Shown here: piece by piece, positions 56,849 through 64,000 of the stretch | Layout of the letters: each line of letters opens with the position of its first letter | Position numbering within the stretch: position 1 is the stretch's first letter | Origin: Novosphingobium umbonatum | GTDB lineage: Bacteria > Pseudomonadota > Alphaproteobacteria > Sphingomonadales > Sphingomonadaceae | Assembly (NCBI RefSeq): GCF_004005905.1 | Contig: NZ_SACO01000003.1 | Coordinates: 248,001 to 312,000, forward strand | Length of the DNA: 64,000 bases | Direction of reading: 5' to 3' | Notes under the pieces: generated by a model | Told to the model about the DNA's origin: nothing | Seen by the model: only the letters and a program-made list of their open reading frames with translations | The model's database searches: none | Translations under genes and position numbers: made by a program

Positions 56849-59611
56849 GTGACCGACGAGCCAGCCCCCGCCCTGCCCGTATTGAGCCTGCCTGCGCTGC
56901 ATGCCAACCATGGCGGTTGCTGGTTGAAAGACCGCAGCGCCGAAACGCGCGCGATCGGCAAGGGCGAGGCAATTGTCACCGCCGCCGACACGCCACTGCT
57001 GATGCTCAACGCGCCTTTGGTGGCCAGTCGTCTGGGCTATCCGGATCTGTCGGGGCTGGATCTGCTGGAGCTTTTCGCCTTCATCTACCCTGCGCGTTTC
57101 GTGGTGCCCACGCCCAAGGGGCTGGCCCATGCGCTGTCCCTGCCCGAACCGGCCAATGATGGCGAAGTGCCGCTGCTGCTGCAACGCGCCGCCGCCGCGC
57201 TGCTGGCGCAATGCGAGGCGGCGGATTGGGCCGAGCGGGAAGGTGCATGGACGATCCTGCAATCCATGGCCAAATTGCGCTGGCCTTGGGCCAGCCTGCT
57301 GGGGCCGGTGGTGGCTAAACCGCAAAGGGCCGAACGCTGGCTGTTTGCCCGCCTGCCCGAATGGGAGGAAGCCGCCGAGCGCCCACAGCCCGCGCAGATC
57401 ACGCTGAACGAGGCCGATGTGCTGGGCCAGCTGGACCATATCACCGGCCATCACAGCGAGGCCCGCGCCGGCCAAAAGGCCTATGCCGCCGCCGCCGCGC
57501 ATATTTTCGCGCCCCGCATGGCCGACAAGGCCCCGCATATGCTGCTGGCCGAGGCGGGCACCGGCACCGGCAAGACCTTGGGCTATCTGGCCCCCGCCTC
57601 GCTATGGGCGCGGGCCAGCGGCGGCACGGTCTGGGTCAGCACCTATACCAAGGCCTTGCAGCGCCAATTGCGCCGCGAAAGCCGCCGCGTGTGGACCTCC
57701 CCCACCAGCGGTACGCAGCCTGTCGTCGTGCGCAAGGGGCGCGAGAATTACCTCTGCCTGCTCAACCTAGAGGACGCTCTGCAAGGCGGCTTTGGCGGGC
57801 GGGCGGCCATTCTGGCGCAATTGGTGGCGCGCTGGGCCGGTTTTTCACAAGACGGCGATATGATCGGCGGCGATCTGCCGGGTTGGCTGGGCACTTTGTT
57901 CCGCCAGCGCGGCATTACCAGCCTGACCGACCGGCGCGGCGAATGCGTCTATGCCGGTTGCCCGCATTACCGCAAATGTTTCATCGAACGCGCCGCCCGC
58001 GCCAGCGCCGAGGCCGAACTGGTGATCGCCAACCACGCCTTGGTGATGGTCAATGCCGCGCGCGGCAAAGATGTGGCCCTGCGCCCCACGCGCATCGTGT
58101 TTGACGAAGGCCATCACGTGTTCGAGGCGGCCGACAGCACCTTTTCCGCCGACCTGACCGGCGCGGAAGCAATCGAATTGCGCCGTTGGGTGATCGGGCC
58201 GGAAAAGGGATCGAAGGGCCGCCGCCGTGGCCTTTCCGCCCGCCTTGCCGATGTGGCCAGCTATGACGAGGCAGGCGCCCGCGCCATTACCGAGGCGAAG
58301 GATGCCGCCGAAGCTTTGCCCGCCGATGGCTGGCTGCAACGTGTGGTGGAGGGCGAACCTTCGGGCGAGATCGAGCATCTGCTGGCCGCCGTGCGCGCCA
58401 CCACCTTTGCCCGCGATGAAAGCGGCGGGCAGGATGCAGGCTATGGTCTGGAAACCGAGGCAGCCGATCTGGATGGCGAGATGATCGAGGCCGCCTTGGA
58501 GGCGCAAGCGGCCTTGGCTCGTTTGCGCAAACCTCTGATCCAGTTGGGCCTGCGGCTGGAGGCCTTGCTAACCGATGGGCCAGATTGGCTGGACGGCCAA
58601 GGGCGGGCGCGGATCGAGGGCGCGCGGCAATCTTTAAGCTGGCGCGTCGATCTGGTGGCGGCGTGGGAAGCGCTTTTGGCGCGCCTGTCCGGCCCTGCCG
58701 ATCCGGCCTATGTCGATTGGCTGGCGGTGGAGCGCAGCGACGGGCGCGATTATGACATCGGCCTGCATCGCCGCTGGCTGGACCCGATGCAGCCCTTTGC
58801 CGCCACCGTTCTGAGTGGCGCGCATGGCGTGATGATGACCAGCGCCACCCTGCGCGACAAAGGTAGTCAAGGCGAACACGATTGGGACAGCGCCATCGCC
58901 CGTTCAGGCGCGGCGCATCTGGATCGTCTCCCCCGTGTCGAGGCCTTTGAAAGCCCGTTCGATTACGCCAATCAGGCCGAGGTGCTGATCGTGACCGATG
59001 TGCCCAAGGGCGATATTCCCGCGCTGGCCAATGCCTATGGCCGCTTGATCGAGGCGAGCGGCGGCGGAGCGCTAGGCCTGTTCACCGCCATCCGCCGTTT
59101 GCGCGCGGTGCATGGCCGCATTGCCGATCGCATGGCGCGGCTGGGTCTGGCGCTTTATGCCCAGCATGTGGACCCGATCGACACCGGAACCTTGGTCGAT
59201 ATTTTCCGTGATGATCCCAAGGCATCCCTGCTGGGCACCGATGCCCTGCGCGACGGGGTGGATGTGCCCGGCGATTCGCTGCGTCTGGTGGTGATGGAGC
59301 AAGTGCCTTGGCCCAAGCCCTCCATCCTGCATCGTGCCCGCCGCATGGCCCATCCCCAAGGCGGGCAGGCCCATGACGATCGCATCATCCGTGCGCGACT
59401 GGCGCAGGCCTTTGGCCGGTTGATCCGTGGGCGCGGGGATCGCGGGCATTTTGTGGTGCTATCCGCCGCTTTCCCTTCACGCCTGCTCACCGCCTTTCCC
59501 GCTGGCACGCCGATTGTGCGCTGCACGCTGGACGAGGCTTTACAAAAGCTGCGCAGCGGTGTTTCAGACGAAGCGAAAGCCGCCGCCGTTTCGCCGGACT
59601 TGCTGGGTTAG
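56849..59611 (+). CDS. DinG/XPD-like ATP-dependent DNA helicase
   Basis: A 920-residue superfamily 2 helicase. Walker A (AEAGTGTGKT) lies around residues 235-244, and motif II is DEGHH. Four Fe-S-cluster-type cysteines lie between motifs Ia and II (NYLCLL; GECVYAGCPHYRKC). The C-terminal RecA fold has LLGTDALRDGVDVPGDSLRLV and QAFGRLIRGRGDRG. It should unwind 5'-tailed or damaged DNA. The N-terminal ~190 residues precede the helicase core and include LMLNAPLVASRLGYPDLSGLDLLELFAFIYP, faintly like a degraded DnaQ-type exonuclease (low confidence). The start is GTG 56849. The sixA gene begins 6 nt after its stop. Confidence 0.9.
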   Translation: MTDEPAPALPVLSLPALHANHGGCWLKDRSAETRAIGKGEAIVTAADTPLLMLNAPLVASRLGYPDLSGLDLLELFAFIYPARFVVPTPKGLAHALSLPEPANDGEVPLLLQRAAAALLAQCEAADWAEREGAWTILQSMAKLRWPWASLLGPVVAKPQRAERWLFARLPEWEEAAERPQPAQITLNEADVLGQLDHITGHHSEARAGQKAYAAAAAHIFAPRMADKAPHMLLAEAGTGTGKTLGYLAPASLWARASGGTVWVSTYTKALQRQLRRESRRVWTSPTSGTQPVVVRKGRENYLCLLNLEDALQGGFGGRAAILAQLVARWAGFSQDGDMIGGDLPGWLGTLFRQRGITSLTDRRGECVYAGCPHYRKCFIERAARASAEAELVIANHALVMVNAARGKDVALRPTRIVFDEGHHVFEAADSTFSADLTGAEAIELRRWVIGPEKGSKGRRRGLSARLADVASYDEAGARAITEAKDAAEALPADGWLQRVVEGEPSGEIEHLLAAVRATTFARDESGGQDAGYGLETEAADLDGEMIEAALEAQAALARLRKPLIQLGLRLEALLTDGPDWLDGQGRARIEGARQSLSWRVDLVAAWEALLARLSGPADPAYVDWLAVERSDGRDYDIGLHRRWLDPMQPFAATVLSGAHGVMMTSATLRDKGSQGEHDWDSAIARSGAAHLDRLPRVEAFESPFDYANQAEVLIVTDVPKGDIPALANAYGRLIEASGGGALGLFTAIRRLRAVHGRIADRMARLGLALYAQHVDPIDTGTLVDIFRDDPKASLLGTDALRDGVDVPGDSLRLVVMEQVPWPKPSILHRARRMAHPQGGQAHDDRIIRARLAQAFGRLIRGRGDRGHFVVLSAAFPSRLLTAFPAGTPIVRCTLDEALQKLRSGVSDEAKAAAVSPDLLG

Positions 59612-59617
59612 GATGCC

Positions 59618-60178
59618 ATGAAAACTCTCGGCCTGTTGCGCCATGCCAAATCCGATTGGGGCGATGCCCGCGCCCGCGATTTCGACCGACCTTTAAACGG
59701 GCGCGGCGAAAGAGGCGCGCCTTTGATCGGCAAACATATCGAAAGCTGGTGCCGCGAGCATGATATCCGCTGGGGCCGCATTCTGGCCTCGCCTGCCGTG
59801 CGTGCGGCGCAGACCATCGAACTGGCCGCCCAAGGCGCGGGCTATGACCATGCCATGCCGGTCAATTGGGACCGCCGCATCTATCTGGCCAGCTCCGCCA
59901 GCCTGCTGGATGTGTTGCGCGATGAGGCCGACCATGTGCAATCCGTGCTGATGGTCGGGCATAATCCGGGGCTGGAAGATCTGATTTTCGATCTGGTGCC
60001 CGATGACGGCTCCAGCCCCCTGCGCGATGTGGTGGAGGAGAAATTCCCCACAGCAACTTTCGCGGTTTTGGAAATTCCGGTCGATAGCTGGCACGATGTC
60101 GAGGAAGCGACGGCCCGCCTTGTCCATCTAATGCGTCCGCGTGACCTGGACCCTGAACTGGGGCCGGAAAAGCTGTAA
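59618..60178 (+). CDS. SixA-type phosphohistidine phosphatase
   Basis: A 186-residue histidine-phosphatase-family protein. The nucleophile His9 lies in LGLLRHAKSDW, the SixA form of the RHG motif. The second conserved His is in VLMVGHNPGLEDLI, with Arg in SPAVRAAQT. SixA removes phosphate from phosphohistidine, for example from Hpt domains or PTS proteins. It is encoded 6 nt after the DinG-like helicase and probably in the same transcript. The stop is 3 nt from the convergent merR-type gene. Confidence 0.92.
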   Translation: MKTLGLLRHAKSDWGDARARDFDRPLNGRGERGAPLIGKHIESWCREHDIRWGRILASPAVRAAQTIELAAQGAGYDHAMPVNWDRRIYLASSASLLDVLRDEADHVQSVLMVGHNPGLEDLIFDLVPDDGSSPLRDVVEEKFPTATFAVLEIPVDSWHDVEEATARLVHLMRPRDLDPELGPEKL

Positions 60179-60181
60179 GCC

Positions 60182-60637
60182 CTAAATCGCCAAAGCGCTG
60201 TTAAGCTTGGCCTTTACCGCATAGAGCTGTTGCAAAACGGCCGCCTTGTCATAGGCTTCGACCACCTGCACCACCTCTACCTCCACCACTTGCGGTGGCG
60301 GAGCGGGCGGCGCGGGTTCGGTGACGGTCAGAACGATCGTCTCCTCCGCCTTGCCGCCCTTACTCTCCAGAAACTGCCGAGCGCCGCGCAAAGTATAGCC
60401 TTCGCGATGGACCAGACGATCAATCGTGGCGACCAGTTCAATGTCCTCGGGGCGATAGAGCCTGCGTCCGCCAGCCCGTTTCACAGGCTGGAGCATGGGG
60501 AACTGCTCTTCCCAATAACGCAGGACATGGGGGCGCACGTCAAGCGCCTTCGACACTTCCCCAATCGTGCGGAAAGCCTTTGCCCCCTTGCCATCCTCAA
60601 GCGCGATAACGCTTGTAGAACCCTGCCCCGTTTCCAT
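60182..60637 (-). CDS. MerR-family transcriptional regulator
   Basis: A 151-residue protein. The N-terminal MerR helix-turn-helix and wing cover about residues 22-90 (RTIGEVSKALDVRPHVLRYWEEQFPMLQPVKRAGGRRLYR). A short Pro/Val-rich region and a helical tail (DKAAVLQQLYAVKAKLNSAL) follow. There are no metal-binding cysteines. Alphaproteobacteria often carry such a MerR gene directly after ihfA, as here (37 nt spacing). Its targets are unknown. Confidence 0.92.
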   Translation of the reverse strand: METGQGSTSVIALEDGKGAKAFRTIGEVSKALDVRPHVLRYWEEQFPMLQPVKRAGGRRLYRPEDIELVATIDRLVHREGYTLRGARQFLESKGGKAEETIVLTVTEPAPPAPPPQVVEVEVVQVVEAYDKAAVLQQLYAVKAKLNSALAI

Positions 60638-60674
60638 TCAGTTCAACCTTGAAAAATCGGGCCTTGTTTCCGGA

Positions 60675-60971
60675 TCAATCGCCGGAAACGCGGTCCTTCA
60701 ACATCTGGCTGGCGCGGAAAGTCAGCACACGGCGCGGCGTGATCGGCACTTCCACGCCGGTCTTGGGATTGCGGCCCACCCGTTCCGACTTGTCGCGCAG
60801 AAGGAAGGTTCCGAAACCGGAAATCTTCACATTCTCGCCCTCGGCCAGCGCGTCGGAAATATTGTCGAGAATGGATTCGACCATGGTGAGCGAATCCGCC
60901 CGCGACAGTCCAAGCTTATGATTAATGGCTTCTGCCAGATCAGCACGCGTAAGTGTGTTCATGGAGCGCAC
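60675..60971 (-). CDS. ihfA: Integration host factor subunit alpha
   Basis: A 98-residue HU/IHF-family DNA-bending protein. [19 protein letters not shown] at the N-terminus and [41 protein letters not shown] give the dimer core and the Pro-tipped DNA-intercalating arm (RNPKTG). The sequence is nearer IHF-alpha than HU or IHF-beta. GTG 60971 has AGGGGG about 5 nt upstream; ATG 60962, three codons later, is the alternative start. It lies downstream of fabH in the usual alphaproteobacterial order. Confidence 0.95.
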   Translation of the reverse strand: MRSMNTLTRADLAEAINHKLGLSRADSLTMVESILDNISDALAEGENVKISGFGTFLLRDKSERVGRNPKTGVEVPITPRRVLTFRASQMLKDRVSGD

Positions 60972-61100
60972 ACAAGCCCCCTCTTGCTAAGTTAGCGACC
61001 CTCCCGAGACACTTAATAGCAAGCAGGGATTAAAACACAATGAAATCATCACCAAATCCGGTGAAATTGATTGCATTGAACCGCCATTCATGTGCAATTT

Positions 61101-62084
61101 TTACACGCGAAGCAGGCTGGCACCCCATGTAAAGCCGCCGCCCATAGCCTCCAGCATCACCAATTGCCCCGACTTGATTCGTCCATCGCGAATCGCGGTA
61201 TCAAGCGCCAATGGCACCGATGCAGCGGAGGTGTTGGCGTGGTCCTGCACGGTGATCACCACCTTGCTGGCAGGCATATTCAGCTTTTTCGCGGTCGCTT
61301 CCAGAATGCGGGCATTGGCCTGATGCGGAACCAGCCAGTCGAGATCTTCGGAAGAAAATCCAGCTTCCTCAAGGACTTCACGCAAAACATTGGACAGATT
61401 GACGACTGCATGTCGGAAAACTTCCCGACCCTTCATGCGCAGATGCCCAACCGTGCCGGTGGTCGACGCGCCACCATCCACAAACAGCAATTCATTATGC
61501 GCGCCATCGGCATGCAAACGCGTCGCCAGAATGCCCGGAGCATCAGCCGAATCACATTCACGCGATTCCAGCAGGATAGCTCCAGCCCCATCGCCAAAAA
61601 GAACGCATGTGGTGCGATCTTCCCAATCGAGGATCCGGCTGAAGGTTTCCGCGCCAATCACCAGAGCGGTTTTCGCCATTCCCGACTGCAACATCGAATC
61701 GGCAACGCCCATAGCATAGAGAAAGCCGGAGCAAACAGCGGCGACGTCAAAGGCGATTCCGCCATTGGCCCCGATTGCATTTTGCACAATCGTCGCGGTC
61801 GCGGGAAAGGTCTGGTTCGGCGTGGCGGTGGCCAGCACAATCAGATCCACCTTGCTACCATCTACACCGGCCGCTTCCAGAGCACGCTGCGCGGCCAGAG
61901 TGGCGAGAGAAGCAGTGGTTTCGCTGTCATCGGCAATATGACGGTTGCGGATGCCCGTGCGCTCCACGATCCATTCGTCGCTGGTATCGACCTTGGCCGC
62001 CAGTTCCGCATTGGAAACCTTGCGCGCAGGCAAGGCGCTGCCCGTACCGATCAGTACCGAACGCCGGAAGGTTTGACCGCTCAT
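61101..62084 (-). CDS. fabH: Beta-ketoacyl-[ACP] synthase III
   Basis: A 327-residue condensing enzyme that starts fatty acid synthesis from acetyl-CoA and malonyl-ACP. The nucleophile Cys118 lies in [12 protein letters not shown], the catalytic His in [12 protein letters not shown], and the Asn in [15 protein letters not shown]. The N-terminal [15 protein letters not shown] is a FabH signature. It overlaps the end of plsX by 4 nt and is followed by ihfA 129 nt downstream. Confidence 0.97.
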   Translation of the reverse strand: MSGQTFRRSVLIGTGSALPARKVSNAELAAKVDTSDEWIVERTGIRNRHIADDSETTASLATLAAQRALEAAGVDGSKVDLIVLATATPNQTFPATATIVQNAIGANGGIAFDVAAVCSGFLYAMGVADSMLQSGMAKTALVIGAETFSRILDWEDRTTCVLFGDGAGAILLESRECDSADAPGILATRLHADGAHNELLFVDGGASTTGTVGHLRMKGREVFRHAVVNLSNVLREVLEEAGFSSEDLDWLVPHQANARILEATAKKLNMPASKVVITVQDHANTSAASVPLALDTAIRDGRIKSGQLVMLEAMGGGFTWGASLLRV

Positions 62085-63148
62085 TGGCCCGCCTCGACCG
62101 CGATTTTGCGGGGCGCGCGCAAGGTGTCTTCACCCAGACGCGCAAGGTCGGCTGCGATACGCTCGGTCAGATGTTCCTCCAGCAGCCGCTGGGTCACACC
62201 CACGGCATTGGCCACGCCCAACGCATTGGCGCTGCCGTGACTTTTGACGACGATGCCATTGAGGCCAAGGAACACCGCGCCATTGTGATTGTTGGGATCA
62301 AGCTGATGCTTGAGCAGTTCGGTGGCGGGGCGCGAGATCAGGAAGCCGATCTTGGACCGCAGCGAACTGGCGAAAGAGCGGCGCAGCAGGTCACCCACGA
62401 AACGGGCCGTACCTTCCACCGCTTTAAGAGCGATATTGCCCGAGAAACCGTCGGTGACAACCACATCCATTTCGCCACGACAGATCTTGTCCGCCTCGGT
62501 GAAACCGTCAAATCGCATGGAAAGCACACCAGCCGCGTCTTTCAACACAGCGGCTGCATCGCGCAGGGATTCGGTGCCTTTGATTTCTTCGGTGCCGATG
62601 TTCAACAGTCGCACGCGGGGCGTGGGCTGGCTGTTGGCAATACGGGCATAGGCCGCACCCATGATGGCGAATTGCACCAGATTGCGGGCATCGCATTCGG
62701 TGTTCGCGCCCAGATCCAGCATGACCAGATCGCTGGGCTGAAGGGTGGGCAAAATGGCAGCCAAAGCGGGGCGATCGATGCCCGGCATGGTGCGCAAAGC
62801 CAATTTGGCAATCGCCATCAAGGCGCCGGTGTTACCCGCGCTGATGGCCGCGCCCGCCGAACCATCCTTGACGGCATGGATAGCCATGCCCATCGAGGTG
62901 GTTTTGGCGCGACGCAACGCGACACTCGGCTTGTCCTCTCCGGCGATAACATCGTCGGCGTGGAGAATTTCCGATATGGCACGCAGATCGGGATGAGCGT
63001 CAAGCGCCTTCCCGATCTTCTCCTGATCACCCACCAGGAGGAACCGCACCTGAGGATAGCGCGTTCGAGCAAGAGCCGCACCAGCGACCATTACCCGAAC
63101 ACCCTCGTCCCCGCCCATCGCGTCTATGGCGATACGCGGCAAACTCAT
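62081..63148 (-). CDS. plsX: Phosphate acyltransferase PlsX
   Basis: A 355-residue enzyme that converts acyl-ACP to acyl-phosphate for phospholipid synthesis. The N-terminus [22 protein letters not shown] and the segments [36 protein letters not shown] and [16 protein letters not shown] are PlsX signatures. It lies 30 nt downstream of rpmF and overlaps fabH by 4 nt. Confidence 0.97.
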   Translation of the reverse strand: MSLPRIAIDAMGGDEGVRVMVAGAALARTRYPQVRFLLVGDQEKIGKALDAHPDLRAISEILHADDVIAGEDKPSVALRRAKTTSMGMAIHAVKDGSAGAAISAGNTGALMAIAKLALRTMPGIDRPALAAILPTLQPSDLVMLDLGANTECDARNLVQFAIMGAAYARIANSQPTPRVRLLNIGTEEIKGTESLRDAAAVLKDAAGVLSMRFDGFTEADKICRGEMDVVVTDGFSGNIALKAVEGTARFVGDLLRRSFASSLRSKIGFLISRPATELLKHQLDPNNHNGAVFLGLNGIVVKSHGSANALGVANAVGVTQRLLEEHLTERIAADLARLGEDTLRAPRKIAVEAGQ

Positions 63149-63178
63149 GATGCAATTACCCCCTGCTTGGGATGAAAA

Positions 63179-63358
63179 TTAGAGACCGACAGCAATGATC
63201 TCGCGACCATTGTAGTGGCCGCAAGAGGGGCAAAGGTTGTGGGGACGCTTCAGTTCACCACAGTTCGAGCATTCATGAAACGCTTCAACCTTGAGCGCAT
63301 CATGGCTGCGGCGCATACCCCGGCGGCTGGGGGAAGTTTTTCTTTTGGGGACAGCCAT
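63179..63358 (-). CDS. rpmF: 50S ribosomal protein L32
   Basis: A 59-residue protein read directly from the minus strand. It begins [20 protein letters not shown], has a zinc-ribbon set of four cysteines (ECSNCGE and [11 protein letters not shown]), and ends EIIAVGL. This is a typical alphaproteobacterial L32. AGGAACAGG lies before the ATG at 63358. It heads the rpmF-plsX-fabH-ihfA-merR block. Confidence 0.96.
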   Translation of the reverse strand: MAVPKRKTSPSRRGMRRSHDALKVEAFHECSNCGELKRPHNLCPSCGHYNGREIIAVGL

Positions 63359-63444
63359 TGCGGCACCTGTTCCTGAAAAATTGACGTGTAAGACGACAAA
63401 AGCCGCCGGAAGTGCGTTGCCGCACAGGCGGATGTGAAGGCGCG

Positions 63445-63472
63445 CCTATACCGAATTTCTCGTGCGTTGCAA
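63445..63472 (-). promoter_or_regulatory. Candidate promoter of rpmF
   Basis: On the minus strand TTGCAA (63472-63467) and TATAGG (63450-63445) are 16 nt apart. The predicted start near 63438 would give a leader of about 80 nt to the rpmF ATG. Confidence 0.45.
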
Positions 63473-63523
63473 GCCTTGCGCGACTAAGAAGCGCAGGAAA
63501 GTCACATTGCTTGCGAGGATATT

Positions 63524-63937
63524 ATGGTTTTGTCGGGATTTGCACCAGTGGTTTTGCCCACCACGCTCTGTCTGGCCGCCGCTGGCGCAGTGATCAACTG
63601 CTGGCTGATGATCCGCATCGGTCAGGTGCGGATGGCCCGCAAGATCGAATTGGGTGATGGCGGCGATGCTTTCCTACTGGCCCGCATGCGCGCGCAGGCC
63701 AATTTCATCGAAACCGCGCCTTTGACACTGATCCTGTTCGCGCTGGTGGAATTGACCGGCAAGGGCAGCTGGTGGCTGGGGCCCGTCGGCGCCATCTTTA
63801 TGCTGGGCCGCGTGGCGCATGCCATCGGTATGGATGGAAAATTCAAGGCCGGACGCGCCATTGGCACGGTCACCGCGCTGCTGGCCCAACTGGGACTGGC
63901 CACCTTTGCCGTACTGGCCAGCGTCAATCTAATTTAA
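63524..63937 (+). CDS. MAPEG-family membrane protein
   Basis: A 137-residue protein with four membrane helices. The second-helix motif RMRAQANFIETAPLTLILF is the glutathione-binding R-x-x-A-N-x-x-E signature of MAPEG proteins, and LGRVAHAIGM is the conserved later motif. Bacterial members may act as glutathione transferases or peroxidases on lipids; the activity here is unknown. It is divergent from rpmF and followed by a hairpin at 63949. Confidence 0.92.
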   Translation: MVLSGFAPVVLPTTLCLAAAGAVINCWLMIRIGQVRMARKIELGDGGDAFLLARMRAQANFIETAPLTLILFALVELTGKGSWWLGPVGAIFMLGRVAHAIGMDGKFKAGRAIGTVTALLAQLGLATFAVLASVNLI

Positions 63938-63948
63938 AGCCCTATAAC

Positions 63949-63973
63949 GAGGGCTGGCGCCAAACCAGCCCTC
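63949..63973 (+). terminator. Terminator-like hairpin after the MAPEG gene
   Basis: GAGGGCTGG-CGCCAAA-CCAGCCCTC is a perfect 9-bp stem with a 7-nt loop, 11 nt after the stop codon. The following CTTCACC is a weak T-tract. Confidence 0.6.
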
Positions 63974-64000
63974 CTTCACCACATTACCCGTAGATGCCAC

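Noticed and set aside
1..64000. CRISPR arrays, insertion sequences, prophage or integron remnants, anti-phage islands
   Set aside because: No spaced direct repeats, transposase, integrase, phage or recognisable defence genes were seen; codon use and GC look even across the window.

Overview
The window looks like chromosome of a GC-rich alphaproteobacterium of the order Sphingomonadales, most like Novosphingobium. This rests on several things: large TonB-dependent receptors of the Caulobacter/sphingomonad type, an EL222-like LOV-HTH protein, a class I lysyl-tRNA synthetase, and the block rpmF-plsX-fabH-ihfA-merR. I saw no rRNA, tRNA, insertion sequence, prophage or CRISPR array. Genes are densely packed, and many overlap by 1-10 nt.

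Left part (1-16.7 kb): a probable blue-light module comes first, with a renalase-like FAD oxidoreductase divergent from a LOV-HTH regulator and an SDR enzyme behind it. The SDR leader holds mutually exclusive stems next to its ribosome binding site. Next is a peptide/amide scavenging locus: secreted zinc metalloprotease, Lrp/AsnC regulator, TonB receptor and secreted M20 amidohydrolase. Then comes a TonB receptor translationally coupled to a beta-propeller phytase, with a PHO-box-like repeat upstream, and divergent from it an FMN alpha-hydroxyacid oxidase and a PiuC-type hydroxylase.

Central part (16.8-28.5 kb): a complete and unusual chemosensory operon. It encodes a membrane-free MCP with two signalling tips, a triple-CheW protein, CheB, a HEAT-repeat protein, CheR, a CheY, a CheA with a non-standard middle region, a STAS-like protein, a second CheY, and a degenerate MCP-like protein carrying a CheZ-like D-x-x-x-Q motif. 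The operon ends in a strong terminator and is followed by a separately expressed third CheY. No flagellar or pilus genes are present. Two more chemosensory units lie further on: a six-PAS soluble MCP with another triple-CheW protein (38.3-42.6 kb), and a membrane MCP ending in a CheR-docking-type pentapeptide (46.4-47.9 kb). A MHYT-PAS-GGDEF-EAL protein adds c-di-GMP signalling.

Between and after these: an AraC/MFS/porin uptake locus for probable aromatic acids, an OYE-SRPBCC pair divergent from a LysR regulator, a CocE-type hydrolase divergent from an asparaginase-GNAT pair, a GT-C-like membrane protein, and a secreted M28 peptidase. The right end (50.7-64 kb) is mostly housekeeping: EttA, an RcnB-like protein, a prolyl-4-hydroxylase-like enzyme, a DUF1003 protein, class I LysS, a DinG-like helicase, SixA, MerR, IHF-alpha, FabH, PlsX, L32 and a MAPEG protein.

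All functional calls come from reading motifs by eye. No database search was run.
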